Source: a virus
IMG/VR virus record: IMGVR_UViG_3300045015_000022
Location: 1 to 44,360 of that record
Strand: one strand, 5' to 3'
Length of the DNA stretch: 44,360 nt
The notes under the pieces were generated by a model that ran no database searches, was not told where the DNA came from, and saw only the letters and a program-made list of their open reading frames with translations. Shown here one piece after another: positions 1-6,101 of this stretch. The translations under genes and the position numbers were made by a program. Positions within the stretch are counted from its first letter, which is position 1. Every line of letters begins with the position of its first letter.

Positions 1-308
1 ATGTAGAGCTTCTGGCCGCTGACCATGCGCAACGCGGCCAGCGCCTCCTCGTCGTCGCAGAACACGACGAACGCATGGTCCCAGTGGTCGTCGATCCAGG
101 TGCCGACCACCTGCTTCACCACACCGAAGTCGACCACGCGGCCCAGCTCGTCCAGGTGCGGGCCTGCGATGGTCACGTGTGCGACGTAGTTGTGGCCGTG
201 CAGGTGGCGGCACTTCGACTCGTGGTTGAACACCCTGTGACCACTGCAGAACTGCAACCTGCGGGTCACGGTCACGTTGGGGTCGGTCTTGCGGCGGGGC
301 TTGTTCAT
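1..308 (-). CDS. queD: QueD, 6-carboxy-tetrahydropterin synthase (3' end outside window)
   Basis: I translated this partial gene by hand from the ATG at 308; about 102 residues are visible before the window edge. It shows the QueD signature: a zinc-ligand His in CSGHR (residues 21-25), then C33-R-H-L-H37-G-H39-N-Y, which is the CxxxHGHxY motif with the catalytic Cys that separates QueD from plain pyruvoyl-tetrahydropterin synthases. VDFG and DHAF follow further on. The known reaction converts dihydroneopterin triphosphate to 6-carboxy-tetrahydropterin, the second step of preQ0 synthesis. Its start overlaps the transporter stop by 4 nt (ATGA), so it belongs to the dpdA operon. Later steps (QueE, QueC) may lie beyond the window. 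Confidence 0.88.
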   Translation of the reverse strand, partial: MNKPRRKTDPNVTVTRRLQFCSGHRVFNHESKCRHLHGHNYVAHVTIAGPHLDELGRVVDFGVVKQVVGTWIDDHWDHAFVVFCDDEEALAALRMVSGQKLY

Positions 309-787
309 GGAGCAACCTTGCGGATCAGCAGGAGCGAACACAGGATCGACCCGATCACCTTGATCGCGGTCTGCGATGCCACGACCGACACGTCGAGGGC
401 ACCCCAGGCCACCACCTGGAACACCACCGAGTCGCACAGTGCGCCCGCCGCGTTGCTGGCGTTGACGCGCACCAGCTTGGTGCCGGGCGTGCGTTGGTAG
501 ACCAAGGCGTCAACGGTGCCAGCGACCGCGAACGCCGCGCACGAAGCAACGGCCACAGGCCATGCGGCCGTGTTGACCACCAAGGTCAGCAACGACCCAC
601 CTGCGATCAGTGCGGCCATGCGCGACCACAGGCGCGACCGCCACCGCTCGTGCAGCGCGTCACGCAGCGTCAGGTCGAGCGGGATCATCACCAGGGCCGT
701 CAGCCACAGGATCGAAGGCCCGAACGCAGCGACGCACAGGTTCGCGCACACCGCCGCGCCCAGGTAGCACACCACGAGCCAGCTCAC
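305..787 (-). CDS. yhhQ: YhhQ/VUT-family queuosine-precursor transporter
   Basis: This 160-aa hydrophobic protein has about five or six membrane segments. It carries family hallmarks of the YhhQ (DUF165, VUT) transporters: the LTLRDALHE motif, an AF...D.LVYQ stretch, RVNASNAAGALCDS, and a final SQTAIKV...LLLI helix. Members characterised in bacteria import queuosine precursors such as preQ0/preQ1 across the inner membrane. I chose the GTG at 787, which overlaps the upstream stop as GTGA and has GGGTGG ahead of it; a longer reading from 823 is possible. Placement between a QueD-like gene and QueD supports a role in supplying 7-deazaguanine bases for DpdA. The exact substrate is inferred. Confidence 0.82.
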   Translation of the reverse strand: MSWLVVCYLGAAVCANLCVAAFGPSILWLTALVMIPLDLTLRDALHERWRSRLWSRMAALIAGGSLLTLVVNTAAWPVAVASCAAFAVAGTVDALVYQRTPGTKLVRVNASNAAGALCDSVVFQVVAWGALDVSVVASQTAIKVIGSILCSLLLIRKVAP

Positions 788-1134
788 GGCACCACCCGAG
801 CGCCGAAGCACTGGTCCTCCCACACCTCACACGACACCGGCCGCCAGCCCTTGGTCTGCGCCCAGCCGATCGCGGCCTCGCACCAGTGCTCGCACGACCA
901 GTCGATCGACAGAGGCCACTGCGGTGGTGATGCGGTCGCAGAGATCCATGCGTCCAGGCACTCGCGCACGTCGTGAAACTCGACCGCCCTGTCACTGTGG
1001 TCGACTTCCAGCTCCAGCTTCATGGTGAACGGGTGGCCGTGTGGCTCGCGCAGGTATGCGCGCCGTCCCTCGGCCTCCTTCCACCTGTGCAGGGCGAAGA
1101 ACTGCGTGCACACCAGGATCGACCTCTTGCTCAC
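784..1134 (-). CDS. QueD/PTPS-like protein lacking the catalytic Cys
   Basis: This 116-aa protein resembles the tunnel-fold pterin synthase family. His16 (in ALHRW) and PHGH with His32 and His34 match the three zinc ligands, and HSDR.VEF resembles the conserved strand of the family. The Cys expected four residues before HGH is Leu28, so it is not a canonical QueD. SCEHWCEAAI matches the C-terminal helix with SCE seen in QueD-like paralogues. The GTG at 1134 overlaps the dpdA stop (GTGA) and has an excellent AAGGAGG site 7 nt upstream. It probably acts with the neighbouring 7-deazaguanine genes, but its reaction is unknown. Confidence 0.7.
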   Translation of the reverse strand: MSKRSILVCTQFFALHRWKEAEGRRAYLREPHGHPFTMKLELEVDHSDRAVEFHDVRECLDAWISATASPPQWPLSIDWSCEHWCEAAIGWAQTKGWRPVSCEVWEDQCFGARVVP

Positions 1135-2033
1135 GTGCTTGCCTCCTTGGAACACCGCAGCTCCTCGCGCTCGATCTCGGCCACCAGCGCCTCGATGTCG
1201 ACGTTGGTGACCGCGTTGAACACGCGCACCCCGTAGCGCAGCAGCATGTCCCTGCTGTAGCGCACGAACGAGTTGAGGGTGATCGCGCCCAGCTTGTTCG
1301 CGTTGTTCATGCCGCGCCGCAGGCCTGGGTCGTTGTTCGCGCTGCCGCGCCTGCGTGCTGTTGGGTTGGCCAGCTCGGTCGCATGGAAGCCCATGCGGTT
1401 GATCCAACGCAGCTCGGCAGTGGTGAACGGGATGTCCCTGGTGGTGCCGAGGCTGCTGTGCTCGGTCCACGTCCTGCAGTCGCCGTGGTAGACGGCCAAG
1501 CGGCCGTAGCGGTAGCCAGACACCACGTTCGACGAGTCGCACGAGTAGGGCCGCAGGGCACGCACCATCGAGCCGTTGGTGTAGCCGAGCCAGTGAACGC
1601 GCCGACCCTTCGCCCACCTGTGCTTTGCGATCACGTAGCTCTTGCTGCTGTGGGTGCTGTGCGGTCGCCGCAGACCACCGAGCGCCACCCAATCGGACAG
1701 TCCGAACAGCTCGTCCATGCGCGCCTCGTTGTCACCCCACACGTGCACCGGAACAGGCCGCAGACCGCGTGCGATCATCTCGCGCAGGTTGCGCTCGGTG
1801 ACCACGGGGTCGCCAACCCGGTCGAGGGCGATGTAGCCGTGCAGGTGCTGCTTCCACTTGTCGAGCCAAGCGCAGTACTCGTCGAGCGTGATCTCGTGGC
1901 CTGCGTTCAACGCCGAGAAGCCGCCCGAGTCGATCAGCCAGTCGATGTGCGGGCACGCAAAGAGCCGCGCCATGTCCTCGTCACGCATGAGGCGCATGTA
2001 GGCGTAGCTCACCAACACCGGATGGCGTGCCAT
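1131..2033 (-). CDS. dpdA: DpdA-like DNA 7-deazaguanine transglycosylase
   Basis: This 300-aa protein has the TIM-barrel motifs of tRNA-guanine transglycosylases in their DNA-acting (DpdA) form. D35-S-G-G-F-S supplies the general acid/base Asp, YIALDRVGDP (residues 68-76) supplies candidate nucleophile Asp71 or Asp75, and WVALGGL (115-121) matches the substrate-pocket glycines. In characterised systems DpdA swaps guanine in DNA for preQ0 or a relative, protecting phage DNA from restriction. The neighbours (QueD, QueD-like, YhhQ) are all 7-deazaguanine genes, which strongly supports this reading over a tRNA-modifying enzyme. ATG at 2033 follows the ParB-gene stop by 4 nt; its ribosome site is weak, suggesting coupling. 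Confidence 0.82.
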   Translation of the reverse strand: MARHPVLVSYAYMRLMRDEDMARLFACPHIDWLIDSGGFSALNAGHEITLDEYCAWLDKWKQHLHGYIALDRVGDPVVTERNLREMIARGLRPVPVHVWGDNEARMDELFGLSDWVALGGLRRPHSTHSSKSYVIAKHRWAKGRRVHWLGYTNGSMVRALRPYSCDSSNVVSGYRYGRLAVYHGDCRTWTEHSSLGTTRDIPFTTAELRWINRMGFHATELANPTARRRGSANNDPGLRRGMNNANKLGAITLNSFVRYSRDMLLRYGVRVFNAVTNVDIEALVAEIEREELRCSKEAST

Positions 2034-2037
2034 GGTC

Positions 2038-2658
2038 TCAGTGCAGGATCACTTTGTAGGGCAACGCGGCTGCGTCGAGCGCGGCCTGCAGCACGTCGGC
2101 CACGCGCTGGCCGTCCTCTTGTGCGATGCCCACCACCTTGATCGACCGCGTGTCGGTCTTCGGGTCGTAGGCGGGCACGCTGTCGACATCGAGTTCTTGG
2201 GCCTCCTCGGTGCCACCTGGAGCGAACAGGTTGTCGAGGTCCTGCTGCGACCACCCGATCAGTGCAGCGTCGGCGCTGGCGAGTTCGCGCAGGTTGTCGG
2301 TGAGCTGTTCCCAGTCCCAGGTCGCAAGCTCGGCCGTGCGATTGTCGGCCAGTGCGAACGCCATCGCCTTGGCCTTGTCGTCGTCGACGAAGTGAACCGG
2401 AGCGTGCGACCACCCGAGCAGCTTGGCCGCCTCGACCCGTCCGTGACCGGCGATGATCTGCTTGGTGTCCTTGTGGGCCACCACGACACCGCGCCACCCG
2501 AACGCACGAAGCGAGGCCACCACGGCCTCGATGTTGCGCTCGCCGTGTTGGCGAGCGTTGGCCGGGTCAGGTTGCAGCTCGGCGACTGGGAATGACAGGT
2601 GACGCAGCGATTCGGGGATCGGGTCGTCGCTGCTCTGCTTCGGCTTGGGCTTGGCCAT
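2038..2658 (-). CDS. ParB/Srx-domain protein
   Basis: This 206-aa protein carries a ParB-like nuclease fold: ELQPDPANARQHGERNIE near the N-terminus, IIAGHGRVEAAKLLG (the GxxR box), and DNRTAELATWDW. Phage proteins of this type often sit next to DNA-modification enzymes. Here it lies 4 nt upstream of dpdA and no methyltransferase is adjacent. In bacterial dpd clusters the partner DpdB carries a ParB/DndB-like domain, so a supporting role in base exchange is an attractive inference. The ATG at 2658 overlaps the preceding gene by 92 nt and has only a weak ribosome site, so the start is uncertain. Confidence 0.75.
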   Translation of the reverse strand: MAKPKPKQSSDDPIPESLRHLSFPVAELQPDPANARQHGERNIEAVVASLRAFGWRGVVVAHKDTKQIIAGHGRVEAAKLLGWSHAPVHFVDDDKAKAMAFALADNRTAELATWDWEQLTDNLRELASADAALIGWSQQDLDNLFAPGGTEEAQELDVDSVPAYDPKTDTRSIKVVGIAQEDGQRVADVLQAALDAAALPYKVILH

Positions 2659-3055
2659 TGCGACCGACGATAGCCTGCGCACCACCGAAGCGCACCGCCA
2701 TCGCATCGATGACGTTCAACACCAGGGCGTCGGCGAGTCCCTTCCTGATCCAGTTGACCTCGCCAGCGACCTTCTCACGCGCACCCTTCGATCGCGCCTT
2801 CCAGATGGTCTCGGGGTCGGCCTCAAGTGCGCGCACCAGCCACCCAGGACCGTGGCCGGTGCCCAGGCCGTGCAAGGCCCAGGTCAGCACGTCGCTCGCT
2901 GTCACCTTGCGACGCACAAGGTCACGCGCAAAGACGCGCCGCCTTGCCGTTGCCTGATCCCAAACACCGGCCGCGCCCAGGATGCCGCTCACGGCCTCCA
3001 GTTCGTCGGACCACTCACGCCGACCTGCGGTCAGCACCTGCTCCACTCGATCCAC
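2567..3055 (-). CDS. Hypothetical protein, first gene of the dpdA operon
   Basis: This 162-aa soluble protein is rich in Ala, Arg and Trp and appears mostly helical (VTASDVLTWALHGLG, ETIWKARSKGAREKVAGEVNW). I do not recognise a family. The start is the GTG at 3055, with GAGG 7 nt upstream. Its C-terminal 30 codons overlap the ParB gene in another frame. It follows a gene-free region holding a hairpin and a promoter-like element, so it is probably the first gene of the modification operon. Confidence 0.6.
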   Translation of the reverse strand: MDRVEQVLTAGRREWSDELEAVSGILGAAGVWDQATARRRVFARDLVRRKVTASDVLTWALHGLGTGHGPGWLVRALEADPETIWKARSKGAREKVAGEVNWIRKGLADALVLNVIDAMAVRFGGAQAIVGRNGQAQAEAEQRRPDPRIAASPVIPSRRAAT

Positions 3056-3099
3056 GGCAGCACCTCGTTGGCCGCCGGCACCACCCGGCGGGGGAGCCG

Positions 3100-3129
3100 C
3101 CCGTAACGGGTCACGCGACCACGGTCAAG
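3100..3129 (-). promoter_or_regulatory. Putative promoter/operator upstream of the dpdA operon
   Basis: On the minus strand TGCTTGACC (3123-3131) is followed after 9 nt by TGACCCGTT (3105-3113). TTGACC could be a -35 with a poor -10 (TACGGG) 17 nt downstream. The same two 9-mers in the same order occur at 8771-8794, also in a gap between operons, which argues for a real regulatory element. The gene at 3055 starts about 45 nt downstream. Confidence 0.4.
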
Positions 3130-3141
3130 CACGGACAAGGA

Positions 3142-3180
3142 GACGCCCGGCTCGTGCTGGTGATGGCACGGCCGGGCGTC
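3142..3180 (-). terminator. Strong hairpin, probable terminator
   Basis: GACGCCCGGC (3142-3151) pairs perfectly with GCCGGGCGTC (3171-3180), and the inner CGTGC/GCACG adds 5 bp with one bulged base, around an 8-nt loop. On the minus strand it is followed by TCTCCTTG, a weak pyrimidine tract. It lies between the operon ending at 3684 and the one starting at 3055. Confidence 0.55.
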
Positions 3181-3683
3181 GGGGCGGCTGCTGCGGGAGG
3201 GTGCTGGGGGTCCGATCGCAGGTGGTGGCCGCACGGGGTGGAGCCTCCGCGCAACCTGCTGCGATGCGCGGGACCCCCTGCGGGTGGTGCTGCGCGCAAG
3301 GGGGTGTAGCCGAACACGGCTCGCATCGCAAGACCTGGGGGCTTGTCTCGCTGGTTCGCAGGTCGGTAGCGTGCCCCACCTTGCCCGCCTGCCCACCAAG
3401 GGGGGGTAGGGGGGGATTCTGGAGGGCTTCGCCTGCTGGGGTGGGAGAGCCCCTGCTGGTGCTGGGCTTGGTGGTACCGGAAGGGCGAGGGTGCGGTACT
3501 CGGTACCCTGGGCGGCCTGCCCCACCTGGGCCTCGGTCGCCGGGTGCGGCCAGCGCCCAGGATGCCCCAGGTTCGACGATCGGCTGGGGGGGCGGCCAAC
3601 GGTCGGCGGCGAGCCACAACGCGCAACCACGGGGCAACGTCGCGCAGTCCTGCGGCCCTGGTGACCTGGGCAGCGGTCCACCC

Positions 3684-3947
3684 TCACAGGGTGGGGTCGA
3701 TCAGGCGCACGAACGCACGGCGTGCCCCCTCGATGACCATGCCCGTCAGCAGGTCGCCAGGGGCGGCGCGGTACGGCCCGCGCCACGTGCTGACCGACAG
3801 GTGCTCGACCAACGGCCTGCCGCTGGGCAGGCGGGACCACACGGCCAGCACCCGCCAGCCAACGTCATGGGCCTCGGTGGCCGTGCGCCCGCTGGCGAGC
3901 CGCACGTCCATGCGCGAGGCCGGGTCGAGTTCGATGGTCACGTGCAT
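3684..3947 (-). CDS. Hypothetical protein (87 aa)
   Basis: This small acidic/basic protein (MHVTIELDPASRMDVR at the N-terminus) is probably beta-rich, with EAHDVGWRVLAVWSRLPSG in the middle. I do not recognise the family. The ATG at 3947 overlaps the upstream gene by 10 nt and is preceded by AGGGTGG. It is the last gene of the small-gene operon, followed by the 628-bp gap. Confidence 0.62.
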   Translation of the reverse strand: MHVTIELDPASRMDVRLASGRTATEAHDVGWRVLAVWSRLPSGRPLVEHLSVSTWRGPYRAAPGDLLTGMVIEGARRAFVRLIDPTL

Positions 3948-4186
3948 CGGACCACCCTGTGGCTGTTGCGCCACATGGGAGCGCGCCAGTGGCGCAACAG
4001 GAACGCATCGGGAGCAGACTGGAGGTCCTTGTCGCACCCACCGAGCAACCACCTGATCGCATGCAGCCTCGTTGCGAACGAGGCAGGCGCTCCAGGCATC
4101 GGCACCCAGTCGAACGTCGTCGAGCCGCCTTCGTACACGTTTGCACGTGTCACGCTGCGGCGGACCTCGATACGCCAGGGCCTCAC
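3938..4186 (-). CDS. Hypothetical protein (82 aa)
   Basis: This small basic protein (VRPWRIEVRRSVTR...) contains AIRWLLGGCDKD and a C-terminus rich in Arg, Trp and His. No family is recognised. The GTG at 4186 overlaps the upstream stop (GTGA), with AGGTGG 4-5 nt ahead. It is part of a tight chain of small genes. Confidence 0.62.
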   Translation of the reverse strand: MRPWRIEVRRSVTRANVYEGGSTTFDWVPMPGAPASFATRLHAIRWLLGGCDKDLQSAPDAFLLRHWRAPMWRNSHRVVRCT

Positions 4187-4365
4187 GACGCCACCTGCCG
4201 CCGCTGGGCGTTCCACTCGCGCCGCAGGTGGTTGTCGGGCTCCCACCGCCAACCCTGGCGGTGCGCCACGCCCTGCTCCCAACAGGCTCGGAAGTCGTTG
4301 GGGCAGGGCAGCCCGTCCAGGCCCGCACAGTAGGCGGCTCCCATCTCCTCGGCCCAGGCGGTCAC
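4183..4365 (-). CDS. Hypothetical protein (60 aa), cysteine-containing
   Basis: The GTG at 4365 overlaps the upstream stop as GTGA and has GGGAGG 5 nt ahead, which fixes the start well inside a longer open frame. The sequence AYCAGLDGLPCPNDFRACWEQG has three spaced cysteines, then a Trp/Arg-rich tail (HRQGWRWEPDNHLRREW). It could bind metal, but no family is recognised. Confidence 0.62.
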   Translation of the reverse strand: MTAWAEEMGAAYCAGLDGLPCPNDFRACWEQGVAHRQGWRWEPDNHLRREWNAQRRQVAS

Positions 4366-4592
4366 GATCGCCTCCCGGTGCAGCTCGGGTGCGTGCCTGC
4401 ACTGGTGCGGCACGCCACGGACATCGCAGTCTCGCGTTCGCTTGGCCGGTATCGGGCGAGCACGTGGTCGCACAAGGCGCACACCACGTAGACGCGGAAC
4501 GGCGACCGCAGGGTCACCAACGCATCGTAGACCGCTCGGTTGCCCACCAGCAGCACACGTTCGAACCGCTTGTCGGTGCTGATGGCGTTCAT
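4362..4592 (-). CDS. Hypothetical protein (76 aa)
   Basis: This small protein starts MNAISTDKRFERVLLVGNRAVYDAL and carries VVCALCDHVLARYRP, a CxxC pair that may bind zinc together with the later Cys residues. ATG at 4592 overlaps the previous stop (ATGA) with a GGAGG site upstream. Function unknown. Confidence 0.65.
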   Translation of the reverse strand: MNAISTDKRFERVLLVGNRAVYDALVTLRSPFRVYVVCALCDHVLARYRPSERETAMSVACRTSAGTHPSCTGRRS

Positions 4593-4861
4593 CGCGGCAC
4601 CTCCGGTGCTGGCACTGCTTCGACGGACCTGGGAGGTCCGTTGTCGTCAAGCCAACCCATGAGCTGCATCGCAGCGCCGCGCTTCGCCACCACGACGACA
4701 GTGAAGTCGTCGCTGTCCATCTCGGATCGCAGGTCGGTCGCAACGTCGCCGGTCACGTTGTTGACGCCAACGATGGTGAGCATGCAGTTGACCCTCTGGT
4801 CAGCGATCATCTTCGCCGCCAGACGCCGCGCACACGCTGCAATCTCGTCGGGGTGCTTCAC
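4589..4861 (-). CDS. Hypothetical protein (90 aa)
   Basis: An alpha/beta small protein: VKHPDEIAACARRLAAKMI forms a likely helix, and SDDFTVVVVAKRGAAMQLMGWL a strand-helix pair. The GTG at 4861 overlaps the previous stop and is preceded by a purine-rich GAGGGGGAG site. No known family. Confidence 0.65.
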   Translation of the reverse strand: MKHPDEIAACARRLAAKMIADQRVNCMLTIVGVNNVTGDVATDLRSEMDSDDFTVVVVAKRGAAMQLMGWLDDNGPPRSVEAVPAPEVPR

Positions 4862-5079
4862 GACTCCCCCTCGGCCGTGTCGGCCTCGTAGAGCAGCGCG
4901 TCCCACGCTGCTGCGTTGAGTCCCGCAGAGCGACACGCGATGTCGGCGATGTCGCGGTAGTTGAGTCCAGCCACGCGAGCGGCGTCGCACAGGCTTGCGA
5001 TCCTGCGCACGTTGTTCGCGGTGATGGCCTCGACGAGCGCCGTGGTCCAGACGCCCAGGTTGAAGCGCGTCGAGTTCAC
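4858..5079 (-). CDS. Hypothetical helical protein (73 aa)
   Basis: This protein is predicted mostly helical (FNLGVWTTALVEAITANNVRRIASLCDAARVAG; LNYRDIADIACRSAGL), reminiscent of small helical DNA-binding or partner proteins, but no family is clear. The GTG at 5079 overlaps the upstream stop (GTGA) and has GGAGG 7 nt before it. Confidence 0.65.
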   Translation of the reverse strand: MNSTRFNLGVWTTALVEAITANNVRRIASLCDAARVAGLNYRDIADIACRSAGLNAAAWDALLYEADTAEGES

Positions 5080-5381
5080 AGCGATGCCTCCGCGTGCAGC
5101 AGCTCGACAACGTGTCGGCGCGTGGCCGCGCCGAACTCGTTGCCGCTCCACCACACGTCCCACGGCGACGGGTGCACCAGGGCGAGGCCAGCGAACGACA
5201 ACACGGTGCCGGTGGCCGAGGGGACCACCTTGCAGAGCAGTTGCGAGCGCCACCGTTCGCGGCGCGGCTGCGTTTCGTCGAACCACACGACGCCCCACTG
5301 CATGCCAGGGCACCGCACCAGCGACGCGCCCTTGGGCTTCTGCGCCAGGGCCGCCGCCTTCTGATCGCAGGTGAGTCTCAC
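5076..5381 (-). CDS. Hypothetical protein (101 aa)
   Basis: A Trp-rich, probably beta-stranded protein: GMQWGVVWFDETQPRRERW, then LSFAGLALVHPSPWDVWWSGNE. I do not recognise it. The start is the GTG at 5381, which overlaps the upstream stop and has GGAGG 6 nt ahead. Confidence 0.65.
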   Translation of the reverse strand: MRLTCDQKAAALAQKPKGASLVRCPGMQWGVVWFDETQPRRERWRSQLLCKVVPSATGTVLSFAGLALVHPSPWDVWWSGNEFGAATRRHVVELLHAEASL

Positions 5382-5632
5382 GACGCACCTCCGTGCCACA
5401 GCACCAGCAGCTCGCGCACCCTGGGGCCGTTCTCGCCCGTGTTGGTGGTCCGCAGAGCGGCGGCCAGCTTGGCCACCAGTGCTGCAGGCACCTTCACGTG
5501 CTTTCGGTTGCGCAGGTTCCACAGGCCCTGCTTGGTGAGGCCGAGTCGAGCGGCCAGCTCCACCTGGGTGCCCAGGTAAAGGTCGAACACGCCGTGCCAC
5601 GTGGTGGCCTTCTTCTTGGTGATGGTGCTCAC
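5378..5632 (-). CDS. Cro/YdaS-like helix-turn-helix protein
   Basis: Residues about 20-42 (GTQVELAARLGLTKQGLWNL) read as a classic helix-turn-helix, with the turn at GLT and a recognition helix KQGLWNLRNR. The pattern of a Cro/YdaS-like phage regulator fits the 84-aa length. The GTG at 5632 overlaps the previous stop (GTGA). It could control the small-gene operons on either side; its operator is unknown. Confidence 0.72.
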   Translation of the reverse strand: MSTITKKKATTWHGVFDLYLGTQVELAARLGLTKQGLWNLRNRKHVKVPAALVAKLAAALRTTNTGENGPRVRELLVLWHGGAS

Positions 5633-5880
5633 AGCACACCACCTGCTCGCAGCACGAGCCACACGATGCCCCACGCAACACCAGCCACCACCACGATGCC
5701 GAAGACGCCCGCAGCGCCCATTGCATCGCGTTCCAGGTCCTCGGCCGACCTGCCCTGGCCACCACCAACGAGGAACAGCTCGTCGCCGTCCTTGCGGTTC
5801 TGCATCGCCTTGCGCGTGATCGTGCAAGGGCAATCGGGGTCGCCGCACTCGGTGCCCCGCTTCCTGTTGTCCTTCTTCAT
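5629..5880 (-). CDS. Small single-span membrane protein with CxxxxCxC motif
   Basis: This 83-aa protein has a cytoplasmic-looking charged N-terminus with ECGDPDCPC (four cysteines within nine residues counted from C12, a possible metal site), a linker, and one C-terminal membrane helix (VFGIVVVAGVAWGIVWLVL). ATG at 5880 has AAGG 9 nt upstream. Function unknown; accessory phage membrane proteins of this size often act on the host envelope or superinfection. Confidence 0.65.
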   Translation of the reverse strand: MKKDNRKRGTECGDPDCPCTITRKAMQNRKDGDELFLVGGGQGRSAEDLERDAMGAAGVFGIVVVAGVAWGIVWLVLRAGGVL

Positions 5881-5884
5881 GGGT

Positions 5885-6088
5885 TCACACCTTCGCGCCG
5901 TTTCGGCGCAGTAGAGACCTTGAGTTGTGCAGCGCGCGCCAGTCGCCGCTGCCTCCAGCAAACACAACAGCGCCGGAAGGCGCGCGGCACCGGAAGTGCC
6001 CACGCGCCGTCTCCGTCACCGACCACCCCTGCTCCAACAGCTTGCGGAGCAGGGTCAGCAGCTCACGACGTTCGTGTCGCTTGGCCAC
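5885..6088 (-). CDS. HicA-like small basic protein
   Basis: This 67-aa protein reads RRELLTLLRKLLEQGWSV...GHFRCRAPSGAVVFAGGSGDWRAL.N.RSLLRRNG, the helix-strand-strand-strand-helix layout of HicA/YcfA (double-stranded-RNA-binding fold) proteins. The conserved His of HicA is at GHFR. No HicB-like antitoxin is adjacent, so it may be a solitary phage variant with another role. The start is the GTG at 6088, with AGG 7 nt before it. Confidence 0.62.
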   Translation of the reverse strand: MAKRHERRELLTLLRKLLEQGWSVTETARGHFRCRAPSGAVVFAGGSGDWRALHNSRSLLRRNGAKV

Positions 6089-6101
6089 GTCGGCACCTGT
6101 G

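Larger units (their letters stand above)
3056..3683. other. 628-bp gene-free region between two operons
   Basis: I see no convincing gene here; the open frames are proline- and arginine-rich shadows. It contains a strong hairpin (3142-3180), a promoter-like element (3100-3129), a 9-bp inverted repeat TGCGATGCG/CGCATCGCA (3260-3268 and 3322-3330), two GGTACC palindromes 29 bp apart (3473 and 3502) and two runs of seven G split by TA (3400-3415). The 11-mer GGGGCAACGTC near 3631 also occurs, inverted, in the other G-tract gap near 36300. Confidence 0.6.

Noticed and set aside
3125-3637. Minus-strand proline-rich frame in the large gap
   Set aside because: No ribosome site, no motif, and low-complexity Pro/Ala/Arg composition typical of noncoding GC-rich DNA.
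2982-4919. Long plus-strand open frame of 645 codons
   Set aside because: It runs opposite to a chain of tightly overlapping minus-strand genes with good ribosome sites; Pro/Arg/Gly-rich text and no motif. High GC makes such antisense frames common.
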